DNA from: JAVBTT01 sp031550325
GTDB lineage: Bacteria > Bacillota > Clostridia > Oscillospirales > UBA929
Length of the DNA stretch: 64,000 bases
Assembly (NCBI GenBank): GCA_031550325.1
Contig: JAVBOR010000007.1
Coordinates: forward strand, 56,275-120,274
Direction of reading: 5' to 3'
The notes under the pieces are model-generated. The model saw nothing but the letters and a program-made list of their open reading frames with translations. It was not told the DNA's origin and did not search any database. The number at the start of each line of letters is the position of its first letter. The first letter of the stretch is position 1. The position numbers and the translations under genes were made by a program. Positions 16,370 to 24,709 of the stretch are shown here, piece by piece.

Positions 16370-19156
16370 ATGAAACGTGCACTGTCGCTGATTTTGTCCC
16401 TCGCGCTTTGCGCCGGTATGATGGCCGGGCTGGGACAGCCGCGGGCTGCCGACGGTCGGGAAAGCGCGCCGGATGTGTACATTCAGGACAACCGGCTGTA
16501 TCTCCAGGGGGAGACGACGACCTTTGAAAACATGCTGCGCAACTTTGACGTGCGCTATGTCCCGGCCAAGGACGCGCACACGTTCAGCCTGGCCACGCTC
16601 AACACGGACAGCAGCTACGCCGAAAACGCGTATAAGCTGTATCTCGACCCGCTGAATATCCAGTTCGGCTCTTATATTGAGCTGGTCAGCGTGTCGATGG
16701 TTCCCGGAGATGTGCTGTACATCGCCTATATGGACTATGACGCCGTTGAGCCCGGGCTGTACGCGCAGATTACGCTCTCAGAGCAGATGCTGGCGATGAC
16801 CACGACGCAGAACCCCGCCCAACTGCCGAAGCTGGCCGTTACGGCCTCGACGCTGACCATCACGCCCGGCAACCGGTACACGCAGTATGAATATGCCGTG
16901 ATCCCCGCAGTCAGGCCGGCCGACTTCACCCCTGCGTGGATTTTGGCGGGCTCGGCGGCTCAGCAGAACGCGTCGGCGATCAAGGTCAGTCTTCAGCCGC
17001 GCGCCGGGGCGTATACCCTCCGCGTGCGCGTTCAGGGGGACGACCGAGCGGGATTCTATTACGCCTCGATCACCGGAATTACCACTGCGACGCCGATTGT
17101 CTCGCTCGAACTTGAGGCGCTCGGTCCGCTTGTCGGCGGGAAAAACGGCGAAACATACTATTTCAGCAGTGACGGCGGGTCGTCCTACAAGACGGTCTTC
17201 GTTGCGCCCAACGAGGAATTTGTCATTGACCTGAGCAAGGTCTTCGGAAAAAAAGAAGTGCAGCTCATTTTGAAAAAAGCCAGCGGGGACAAGGACCCAA
17301 AGGATATCACGGGAGCGCTTCTCCAGCGCTCTGTAAACGCGCGCGCCGACTTCCCCAAGGAGGCCAAACCGCAGGCGTATGTCAGCGCGAAATACACTGA
17401 AAACTTTACGCTCTCGGGGCTGAGCGGTGAAAAACTGGAGGCCCGTTTGCCGCAGACAGCGCAGTATATCAGCTTTCTGCCGAGCGTGGGACTGCCGCTG
17501 CTGTCGGCAGCCGAGCAGGCGATGAAGAAAAAGGCTATGAAAATTGAGTTCCGCGTGGCCGCCAATACGTCGACGATGACGCCGGCTTCTGCCCCGAAAA
17601 AGATCACGCAGCCCAAGCAGACCAAGGCGCCGACCGTCAAGGTTGACTACAAAAAGGAGATCATCAAGCTCAAGGGGGGCGTGTCGATTGCCTATGCGGA
17701 CGCGCCGACGGCCGATCCTTCCACGCTGAAGTTCTCTCAGGTGCAGGGCGACGAAATTAGCGTTTCGGACGCCATCACCACGGGCAAGGTTATGTACTTT
17801 TACCTCAACGCGACCGAAAAAAAGTCGCGTTCTGCTATCCAGCGCGTGAAGTTTGCCCCGCGCCACATCAGACCCGACAACCAGGAGGGTCTGGTTGTGG
17901 AAAAGGGCAAGCTCAAACTGACCAAGGGCTTCGAGGTGTACGCCGCGGAAAAGGGCAAGTGGGGCTCATTCCCCAAGGGCGAAAAAGTGGTCAGCTTGCG
18001 CCGCAAGGCGGATGCCAAGTATAACAAAAAGACCGGCGCGTCGACGGGCAACGCCGCCAGCGTTTCGGTGACGGCGAAGGTCGCCTACGACAAAGACGGC
18101 AAAACGGTTCTCAGCGCCGTGTCCCCCGACAAGCTTTCGCTGAGTACGACGGGTATTTCGTACCGAAACGTGCGCAACAGCCATGTGGACGTCTGGCCCA
18201 ATGACAACGCTGAGATTTACGTCAAGGGGCGAACGCTGTACGCCATCTCTATCACCTCGCCCTATGACAACATCGGCGACAGCCGCACATGCGACTTTTC
18301 TCTGTCTATTGCAGCGCCGTACTTAGACGGAGAGAGACTGGCCGAGACGGTCAAATACTGCCTAAACGGTGAAACGGTGTCCGAGGATCAATACACATGT
18401 GTGTTTCGGAGTGTCTCGGTCGGTGATGAGGTGACCTTCGTGCTCACGCCAAAGGACCCCGACAACTACAGAGAGACCACCTACAAGTTTGTGGTCGGCC
18501 TTCCGTTTGAGGACACGCCGTACAGCGTGACGTGGAATGTTTCGGGGACGCGTCGAAGTGAGGTCACCGTCAGGCTGCCGCAAAACCTGTACGCGGGGGA
18601 GACGGCGCGTCTGCAGGTCAAGCTCATCAAGGTCGTTAACGGCGTCGACACCACCGTCGTCGACCGGCAGGAGACGCGCGGCTATGACCCGACCGGCGCC
18701 GCCAACAACAACTTTACCATTGACTTTACCTCTGAGATCACGCGCTCCGGCGTCGGACGATACCTCGTCAGGGTGCAGCGGCTGGGTACGGCCGGGCTTT
18801 CCCAGAACAGCGGCGTGGTGAGCTCGTCAAACCTGCTGGTCTATGAAAGCGATCTCCAGCTGACCACCGTGACGCTGAGCGAGGCAGCCGCCGTGCGTCA
18901 GGACACGGTTTTGTCTGTGGACAAGGCAACCGACGGCCTGGGCAACGATTTACTCAGCACAGCCACCTTCCAGTGGGTGACCTCCGATACGGATCCGAGC
19001 GGAGCGGGGACGTCCATAGACGGTCAGACCGCCCGCGCGTTCACGGTGCCCGCCGGACTGGAAGGAAAGTTTATCGGGGTGCGCGTCACAAACAAAAATG
19101 TGTCGATTATCCGCTGGTATACGACCGTCGTGACCCCCGCGCCCGGCTCTCCCTGA
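16370..19156 (+). CDS. Secreted paralog 3: large surface or extracellular protein
   Basis: 928 residues with a signal peptide (MKRALSLILSLALCAGMMAG). It shares the core of paralogs 1 and 2, shifted to about residues 240-560: SDGGSSYKT at 267-275, VDYKKEIIK at 425-433, ATEKKSRSAIQ at 481-491 and KWGSFP at 530-535. An extra segment of about 240 residues precedes the core, and a long beta-rich tail follows (about 600-928). Conservation is weaker than between paralogs 1 and 2. The ATG at 16370 follows GGAGGTGG; the longer frame adds a non-secretory leader. Function unknown. Confidence 0.83.
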   Translation: MKRALSLILSLALCAGMMAGLGQPRAADGRESAPDVYIQDNRLYLQGETTTFENMLRNFDVRYVPAKDAHTFSLATLNTDSSYAENAYKLYLDPLNIQFGSYIELVSVSMVPGDVLYIAYMDYDAVEPGLYAQITLSEQMLAMTTTQNPAQLPKLAVTASTLTITPGNRYTQYEYAVIPAVRPADFTPAWILAGSAAQQNASAIKVSLQPRAGAYTLRVRVQGDDRAGFYYASITGITTATPIVSLELEALGPLVGGKNGETYYFSSDGGSSYKTVFVAPNEEFVIDLSKVFGKKEVQLILKKASGDKDPKDITGALLQRSVNARADFPKEAKPQAYVSAKYTENFTLSGLSGEKLEARLPQTAQYISFLPSVGLPLLSAAEQAMKKKAMKIEFRVAANTSTMTPASAPKKITQPKQTKAPTVKVDYKKEIIKLKGGVSIAYADAPTADPSTLKFSQVQGDEISVSDAITTGKVMYFYLNATEKKSRSAIQRVKFAPRHIRPDNQEGLVVEKGKLKLTKGFEVYAAEKGKWGSFPKGEKVVSLRRKADAKYNKKTGASTGNAASVSVTAKVAYDKDGKTVLSAVSPDKLSLSTTGISYRNVRNSHVDVWPNDNAEIYVKGRTLYAISITSPYDNIGDSRTCDFSLSIAAPYLDGERLAETVKYCLNGETVSEDQYTCVFRSVSVGDEVTFVLTPKDPDNYRETTYKFVVGLPFEDTPYSVTWNVSGTRRSEVTVRLPQNLYAGETARLQVKLIKVVNGVDTTVVDRQETRGYDPTGAANNNFTIDFTSEITRSGVGRYLVRVQRLGTAGLSQNSGVVSSSNLLVYESDLQLTTVTLSEAAAVRQDTVLSVDKATDGLGNDLLSTATFQWVTSDTDPSGAGTSIDGQTARAFTVPAGLEGKFIGVRVTNKNVSIIRWYTTVVTPAPGSP

Positions 19157-19193
19157 CGTGGGGAGGGCAAACAGCAATATATTGATGTACCAG

Positions 19194-19278
19194 TTAAACC
19201 TTGCGCCAATCTGCGGGGAAAATGCGTCGCCCGCTGGGCGGGCAGAGCGTTTTGAGGAGCAAACTGCGCAAGGTTTAA
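19194..19278 (+). repeat. 85-base palindromic element with 13-bp perfect terminal inverted repeats
   Basis: TTAAACCTTGCGC (19194-19206) pairs with GCGCAAGGTTTAA (19266-19278). Inside, AAAATGC pairs with GCGTTTT and GCCCGC with GCGGGC, so nearly the whole unit folds as one hairpin. It lies 37 bases after paralog 3. Confidence 0.65.
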
Positions 19279-19291
19279 TCGTGGGACCAAT

Positions 19292-19313
19292 AGTAAGCCA
19301 CAAGTAAGCCACA
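19292..19313 (+). repeat. 11-base tandem repeat
   Basis: AGTAAGCCACA occurs twice head to tail (19292-19302 and 19303-19313), immediately before the terminator hairpin at 19315. Confidence 0.6.
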
Positions 19314-19314
19314 A

Positions 19315-19346
19315 GGCGTTGCGGGACTCAGTTCCGCAACGCCTTT
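19315..19346 (+). terminator. Terminator hairpin, also a module of the intergenic repeat family
   Basis: GGCGTTGCGGGA pairs with TTCCGCAACGCC (one G-T pair), followed by TTTCTCTG. Nearly the same hairpin occurs at 27819-27847, where it lies next to another copy of the repeat family. It would end the paralog 3 transcript. Confidence 0.7.
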
Positions 19347-19350
19347 CTCT

Positions 19351-19410
19351 GCGCGTCTTTGCGAAGACGCGCGTCTTACCTCGATTTGTTAGTGAACCAA
19401 AGGTTTCTTA
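19351..19410 (-). repeat. Modular intergenic repeat, copy R1 (short)
   Basis: Holds the d hairpin (GCGCGTCTT pairing with AAGACGCGC, 19351-19372) and a decayed a hairpin (GAACC AAA GGTTT near 19394-19406). The a end lies about 5 bases from the stop of the PaaK-like gene, which reads toward it. Module definitions are given under copy R9. Confidence 0.55.
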
Positions 19411-19415
19411 AAAGC

Positions 19416-20792
19416 CTATGTCTCCTGCGTGGGGAGCTTTCGGATCAGATACTTGGTCTTGGAGGAGGCCGTCATCTCCAGCGCGTCGGCCAGCTCCCAG
19501 GTCACGCTGACCTGTTTGCCCAGCCGGTCTCTGGCGGCCTGCGCCGCGCGTTCGGCCGACTGGGGATCAAAGTTTGCATCGGGGATGATGCGGATGAGCA
19601 GCTTGTCGTAGTCGAGCTGGACGAGCTGACTGCGTATGGCACCGCGCAGCTCGGCAGCCACGAAACCGAGACGGCTGATTTTGCTGCCGTCCACCAGCAG
19701 AAAGTAGTCGTCCACGCGGCCGGTCAGGTCGGTTAAATAGCGAGATTTCCAGCCGCAGGGGCAGGGCTCGGCGCCGAGCGCGCCCAGGTCGCCCGTGACA
19801 TAGCGGATGTAAGGAGCCTTGCGTGAGTTTAAATCGGTCAGCACGATATTGCCCACCTGCGAGTCGGGCAGGCAGCGCCCGTCGTCATCCAGTATTTCAG
19901 CGTATATATTGTCCTCAAACAAATGATAGCGCCGGTGGGCGCACATGACCGACAGGCCGCACAGCTCGCTCAGCCCGTATGTCTGATAGACCTTACAGCC
20001 CCAGAACTGCTCCAGGAAATCCTGCTCGGAGGGCGAAACGCCCTCACTGTCCGTGAGCAGCACCCGCAGGGGAGGCGGTCGGATGCCCAGCTCCTTGAGA
20101 CATTGCGCCAGATGCAGCCAGGCCACGGGATAGCCGGTTGCGTAAACCACGCCATAGCGTTCCATTGCCCGTGCGTACAGCGGCGCCGTTTGGGCGTTGA
20201 TGTGCAGAGAGGAGCACTGCAGCTGATGAAACACATCGGTATACAGCCAGAACGGCGGTTTTTTGCGCTCGCGTGGGACAACCTGAACGCCCGACAGGCG
20301 CGCTGCGCGCGCGTTCTTCGGAATGCCGAGCCCCATCAGGAACGCCTCCATATACGCCTTGGACATGCGCAGACTCTCATGGGAGACGTAATAGGAGACC
20401 GGCGTGCCGGTTGACCCGCTGGTCCGACCGGAAAAAAGCTCAAGCGATCCGGCCTCCGCCGAGCGCATGCGCTCCCGCCCGGCCTGCAGGTCGGATTTTT
20501 GGAGCAACGGCAACGCGCGCAGGCCGGACAGGTCGTCCAGCATCACGTCATAGCAGTCGTTTTGATAAAAAGGGACATGTTTGTGCGCGTACGCCACGAG
20601 ATCCTGAAGGCGAGCGAGCGTTGTTTGCTCGCCGACGCCGCAGGCAAGGGGGTCGCGCGCCGCCAGTTCGGACAATAGAGCGCCATAGTCGCCGTACTTC
20701 CGAAACGCGTTGCGGCGGAGCCCCTCCAGATCGGCAAAGAGCCGCTTCAAAAAAAACGGCGCGGCCATATACACGGTATGCGCCAGAGACAT
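19416..20792 (-). CDS. PaaK/CapK-like AMP-dependent ligase
   Basis: 458-residue adenylate-forming enzyme of the phenylacetate-CoA ligase/CapK group (COG1541 type). The AMP/phosphate loop SGRTSGSTGTPVSYY is clear, YQTYGLSELCGLSVM fits the adenine-binding region, and a small C-terminal domain ends in KTKYLIRK. The true substrate cannot be read from sequence; many such proteins activate aromatic acids or act in polysaccharide or coenzyme pathways. I start at the ATG at 20792 with GGAGGG seven bases upstream. It reads alone, convergent with paralog 3. Confidence 0.8.
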   Translation of the reverse strand: MSLAHTVYMAAPFFLKRLFADLEGLRRNAFRKYGDYGALLSELAARDPLACGVGEQTTLARLQDLVAYAHKHVPFYQNDCYDVMLDDLSGLRALPLLQKSDLQAGRERMRSAEAGSLELFSGRTSGSTGTPVSYYVSHESLRMSKAYMEAFLMGLGIPKNARAARLSGVQVVPRERKKPPFWLYTDVFHQLQCSSLHINAQTAPLYARAMERYGVVYATGYPVAWLHLAQCLKELGIRPPPLRVLLTDSEGVSPSEQDFLEQFWGCKVYQTYGLSELCGLSVMCAHRRYHLFEDNIYAEILDDDGRCLPDSQVGNIVLTDLNSRKAPYIRYVTGDLGALGAEPCPCGWKSRYLTDLTGRVDDYFLLVDGSKISRLGFVAAELRGAIRSQLVQLDYDKLLIRIIPDANFDPQSAERAAQAARDRLGKQVSVTWELADALEMTASSKTKYLIRKLPTQET

Positions 20793-20935
20793 GGCAAAGC
20801 CCTCCAAAATTATGGCTGTCGATATACCTTCTTTAACCTCCATTATAGCAATATCGGCAAAAGATATCAAGCCGCGCGGGTTTTGGGTTGAGCTGCCGGA
20901 CACACTATGGTATGCTTATTTGTGGAGGGCGAAAT

Positions 20936-21523
20936 ATGTTGAGACTAAAGAAAACCGAAGACGCAAAGGCACTGTACGCGCACATGCGCAGGGACTTTCC
21001 GGCGGGCGAGTTGCCGCCGCTGCCCGCGGTGCGCAAGAACGTCGCGCGCGGCGTTTATGAGGCGCTGTGGATTGTCGAGGACGAGACGCTGGTTGGGTAT
21101 GCCGTGCTCACCGCTCCGCCGGGGCTTGGGTACGCGCTGCTCCATTTTTTCGCGGTGCTGCCCGCGTTCCGGGGCGGCGGGTTTGGCAGCCGGGCGCTGG
21201 AATGCATTTTGGAGCGCCTGAACGGGCGGGTGCTTGTACTTGAGGTGGAGGCTCCGGACGCCGCCAAAAACGAAAAGCAGCGTATCCTCCGCGAGCGGCG
21301 TGTGAAGTTTTATGAGCGCGCCGGACTGAGGCTTATTCCGACTCAGAGAGCGAGGATCTTTGGCGTGGACATGCTGATCATGATGAACGGAGAAACGCAC
21401 AGCGTGCGCGCCACGATGCACGCGCTGTACCTGCCGACATTTCGGTCGGAGCGCTGGCTGCGGTTTATCGACGTGCGCGACAGCGAGCCAGGGGCTTTGA
21501 GGGCGGCTGAGCGGCCGCTTTAG
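20936..21523 (+). CDS. GNAT family N-acetyltransferase
   Basis: 195 residues. The acetyl-CoA loop is in LHFFAVLPAFRGGGFGSRAL (R-G-G-G-F-G), followed by LVLEVEAPDA and a C-terminal FYERAGLRLIP, all typical of GNAT. The substrate is unknown. The ATG at 20936 follows GGAGGGCGAAAT. It is divergent from the PaaK-like gene, so the shared 143-base gap should hold both promoters. Confidence 0.85.
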   Translation: MLRLKKTEDAKALYAHMRRDFPAGELPPLPAVRKNVARGVYEALWIVEDETLVGYAVLTAPPGLGYALLHFFAVLPAFRGGGFGSRALECILERLNGRVLVLEVEAPDAAKNEKQRILRERRVKFYERAGLRLIPTQRARIFGVDMLIMMNGETHSVRATMHALYLPTFRSERWLRFIDVRDSEPGALRAAERPL

Positions 21524-21606
21524 GGAAAATGCAAGTTTACTCTTGCGAAGGAGGGTGTTTTCATATACACTATACACATACAAACTAAAGAGAAGGGGGC
21601 GTTTCT

Positions 21607-23112
21607 ATGAGACGCAGAGTAACAGCATTGGGTTTGGCCCTGGCCATAGTATTGGCAGTTTTGCCAATGGGAGCGCTGGCCGCCTACAGTCTTCCGTCCA
21701 GCTTTGAAGCACCGCAGAGTGTGGCGGTTTCGTTTAAGGGCAACGCATTTACCTTTGCGCACACGGCTTCGGCGGGCGTGCGATTGGCTGTGGACGCGCG
21801 GGAAGCCGGAGAGTTTTCTCCCGGCGCGCTGATGTATGTCGGGGTGCAGTGGGACTATCAGCTCGACGGCAACGGCTGGCATCATACGTCTGAATGGGAC
21901 AACGGCGAGTGCCCCACGACGGCATTGGCCGACTATACGGCTGAGGGCGGATACGTCGACACGTTTGACGCGTTCCCCTATGAAATGCCCGACTTGTTTT
22001 CGGCTCAGAGCATTCCGGCGGGTTATTTTGACAGCCACACCCTGTCATTCCGCCTGCGCTACATTGTGATGTACGCCGAAAATATGGAGGACTCGGCCAC
22101 GCTTTCTCCCTGGGCGGCGGTGCTGACCTATCCCACGGACGCAAACGGGGAGGGCGGGAACGAGTTCAGCCCGTCGTCAATGATCCAGCACGCGCCTGAG
22201 CTCAAAACCGTTACGCTCAACGCGTCCGGCACGCTTTTCGAGGGTACGCTCGCTGCGCCCAACAGCCAAATTACGAGCCTTAACACCGCTACGGCGCAAA
22301 ACGCCAAAGGCGGCGTGAAGACAAACGTCTGGATCAAGGTGGGCAACAACCCCTGGACCGACGCCGGAAACTTTTCAGCGCTCAGCGGCGCCGTCAGCTT
22401 TGGCGCGCCGGACGGGATGGTCCCGAGTGATCCTGTTTTTCAGGTCAAGGCCCGATACGTGTTTGATCAGGCAGGCAATCCCGAGGGCGGGCAAACCGGT
22501 CTGATCTACAGCCCGTTTTCAAACGTCTTGACGCGCGGCGTGTCCACCTGGGCGGCGGGCTGGCTTGAGAAAGCTGAAACCGCCGAATTGATTCCCGCCA
22601 TCATCAAGAACACCAACATGCAAAAGCAGATCACGCGCGAGGAGTTCTGCGAGATGGCCGTCGTGCTGTATGAAAAGGTGACTGGCAAGCAGGCGACGCC
22701 CATCAGCCCCAACCCGTTTACCGACACCAGCAACGTGAACATCCTCAAGGCGTCCGCGCTGAGCATCACCGCGGGAACGTCTGAAACCACGTTCTCCCCC
22801 AAGACGCTCATCAACCGCGAGCAGTGCGCCGTAATGCTCTACAACACGCTGCAGGCCATTGCGCCGGCAGGCTCATTTAATACTGCGGGCGCCAAGGATT
22901 TCCCCGACCAAAGCAAAATATCCGACTGGGCGGTTGTGGCTGCCAAATATATGTCCAAACTCAAGATTATCGCGGGGGACAGCGCGGGCAACTTCATGCC
23001 CAAGGCGTCCACGCCCGCCGAAATAGCCGCCAACTATGGCATGGCCTCGCGCGAAGCGGCAGTCATCATGGTCACCAAGTGTTTTGAAATGAAGGAAAGC
23101 ATTGGCAAGTGA
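21607..23112 (+). CDS. SLH-domain surface protein
   Basis: 501 residues with a signal peptide (MRRRVTALGLALAIVLAVLP, cleavage near ALA). The N-terminal 310 residues are a beta-rich domain of unknown type. The C-terminal roughly 180 residues contain S-layer homology repeats (ITREEFCEMAVVLYEKVTGK; INREQCAVMLYNTLQAI; FPDQSKISDWAVVAAKYM), which bind secondary cell-wall polymer. It is the only protein in the window with a visible wall-anchoring domain, and could tether surface proteins such as the three secreted paralogs, though this is speculative. Confidence 0.86.
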   Translation: MRRRVTALGLALAIVLAVLPMGALAAYSLPSSFEAPQSVAVSFKGNAFTFAHTASAGVRLAVDAREAGEFSPGALMYVGVQWDYQLDGNGWHHTSEWDNGECPTTALADYTAEGGYVDTFDAFPYEMPDLFSAQSIPAGYFDSHTLSFRLRYIVMYAENMEDSATLSPWAAVLTYPTDANGEGGNEFSPSSMIQHAPELKTVTLNASGTLFEGTLAAPNSQITSLNTATAQNAKGGVKTNVWIKVGNNPWTDAGNFSALSGAVSFGAPDGMVPSDPVFQVKARYVFDQAGNPEGGQTGLIYSPFSNVLTRGVSTWAAGWLEKAETAELIPAIIKNTNMQKQITREEFCEMAVVLYEKVTGKQATPISPNPFTDTSNVNILKASALSITAGTSETTFSPKTLINREQCAVMLYNTLQAIAPAGSFNTAGAKDFPDQSKISDWAVVAAKYMSKLKIIAGDSAGNFMPKASTPAEIAANYGMASREAAVIMVTKCFEMKESIGK

Positions 23113-23176
23113 CGTTATTTGAGCGCGACCATTTTTCATGCGTGTTTCGGTGGATACTTTTGGGGAAGGAGAAATA

Positions 23177-24418
23177 ATGTCAATTAAACGAGGTCAATCC
23201 AATCAAACACAGTGCCGGGCAGACACGCTCCCCGGCACCATTGCCGACTATATGGCGATTAGGGACAGCATTCACACGGGCTTTGATGAGCAGGAGCGCA
23301 TTCAGCGCCAGAAAGAAAAGATTTTGGCCTACTTAGGCGCAGAGGAAAGCCAGTGGCAGGACTTTCACTGGCAGATTGAAAACCGCTTTACCGAGGCGCG
23401 GGCCATTTGCGACGTGCTAGGGCTTGACGATCAAACCGCGTGTGAAATGGAGGAGGTCGGGCGGCAATACCGCTTTGCCGTTTCGCCCTATTACCTGTCG
23501 CTCATCGACGCCGAGAAGACATACGGCCCGATTTACAGGCAGGCGCTTCCCACGCTCAGCGAGCTCAACACCTTAGGGGAGCTTGACCCCATGGACGAAG
23601 AGGGTTCCTCCCCGGTTCCCTGCGTGACACGCAGGTATCCCGACCGGCTGATTATCAAGGTCACCAATATGTGCGGGATGTACTGCCGGTTTTGTCAGCG
23701 GCGGCGGCGCATCGGCGAGTGCGACACGCACACGCCCAGGCAGCAGCTGGTGGGCGCGCTGGAGTATATTGGCTCCTGTCCGGAGATTCGTGATGTGCTG
23801 ATTACTGGCGGCGATGCGTTTATGCTTTCTGACCAAGAGATTGACTGGCTGCTGCGCGAGCTCCGGGCCATCAAGCACGTGGAAATCATCCGCTTTGGGA
23901 CGCGTACGCCCGTGACACTTCCGCAGCGTATTACGCCCCGGCTATGCGATATTTTAAAGAAGTACCACCCCATATACGTCAACACGCACTTTAACGCCCC
24001 CATGGAGATTACGCCCGAGTCAGCCGCCGCCTGCGCGCGTCTGGCCGACGCGGGGATTTCCCTGGGAAATCAGATGGTGCTGCTGGCCGGAGTGAACAAT
24101 CACGAGTTTATTGTGCGCAAGCTCAATCAGAAGCTCTTAAGCATTCGCGTAAAGCCCTACTATATCTTCCACCCAAAACAGGTGATGGGCACGTCGCACT
24201 TCTGGGTGACGCTCGGAACCGGTGTGGAAATTATTGAGGGCTTGCGCGGCTATACGTCCGGAATGGCGGTTCCGACCTATATTGTCAACGGCCCTGGCGG
24301 CCTGGGCAAAACGCCGATGCTTCCCAACTACCTGCTGTATATCGCGAAAAACCGCGCGGTGTTCCGAAACTGGAACGGCGAGCTGTTTGAAATTGAAAAC
24401 CTGCCGATGGAGGACTGA
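23177..24418 (+). CDS. eam: Radical SAM aminomutase, probably glutamate 2,3-aminomutase
   Basis: 413 residues of the KamA family; uses S-adenosylmethionine, a 4Fe-4S cluster and PLP to move an amino group from C2 to C3. The cluster cysteines are C166, C170 and C173 (CGMYCRFC); the PLP lysine is probably K378 in PGGLGK. The two carboxylates that hold the lysine side chain in lysine 2,3-aminomutase (Asp293 and Asp330 of the Clostridium subterminale enzyme) align with K334 (FHPKQ) and N371 (YIVNGPGG), the same 37 residues apart. Lys and Asn there are the reported signature of glutamate 2,3-aminomutase, which makes beta-glutamate, an osmolyte. Automated tools would probably call it kamA. The ATG at 23177 follows GGAAGGAG. 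Confidence 0.82.
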   Translation: MSIKRGQSNQTQCRADTLPGTIADYMAIRDSIHTGFDEQERIQRQKEKILAYLGAEESQWQDFHWQIENRFTEARAICDVLGLDDQTACEMEEVGRQYRFAVSPYYLSLIDAEKTYGPIYRQALPTLSELNTLGELDPMDEEGSSPVPCVTRRYPDRLIIKVTNMCGMYCRFCQRRRRIGECDTHTPRQQLVGALEYIGSCPEIRDVLITGGDAFMLSDQEIDWLLRELRAIKHVEIIRFGTRTPVTLPQRITPRLCDILKKYHPIYVNTHFNAPMEITPESAAACARLADAGISLGNQMVLLAGVNNHEFIVRKLNQKLLSIRVKPYYIFHPKQVMGTSHFWVTLGTGVEIIEGLRGYTSGMAVPTYIVNGPGGLGKTPMLPNYLLYIAKNRAVFRNWNGELFEIENLPMED

Positions 24419-24428
24419 GTCCATTGTC

Positions 24429-24472
24429 AACAGGGCCGTGTTTGTGAGATGAACCACAAATGCGGCCCTGTT
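24429..24472 (+). terminator. Terminator after the aminomutase gene
   Basis: AACAGGGCCG (24429-24438) pairs with CGGCCCTGTT (24463-24472), with inner pairing of TTTGTG and CCACAAA, followed by TCCTT. Confidence 0.7.
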
Positions 24473-24709
24473 CCTTGCCTATTTATAACAAATGACAAAA
24501 ATATTTGGGGTATTGGACTTTTTTAAGTAAAACAGTATATATGTCTAAAACATTATTTGTTATAGTGCATGTATTGTAAGCTTTCCTATATTGAGAATTA
24601 ATTTTATTAAGATAAGGGTATCAATTTTTTCTTTACCCTGATATACTGTTGTTGATTATGATCGATATGTATTTATCGAAACACATGATCGACTGAATTT
24701 ACTGATGCT
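24473..24709. other. AT-rich gene-free leader before the GGDEF gene
   Basis: About 240 bases, clearly AT-richer than the flanks. It contains a small hairpin (AGGGTA pairing with TACCCT near 24616-24641). I see no GEMM-type c-di-GMP aptamer and no reading frame. Confidence 0.45.

Noticed and set aside
24473..24709. Cyclic di-GMP riboswitch before the GGDEF gene
   Set aside because: None of the conserved GEMM aptamer features are seen in the AT-rich leader.
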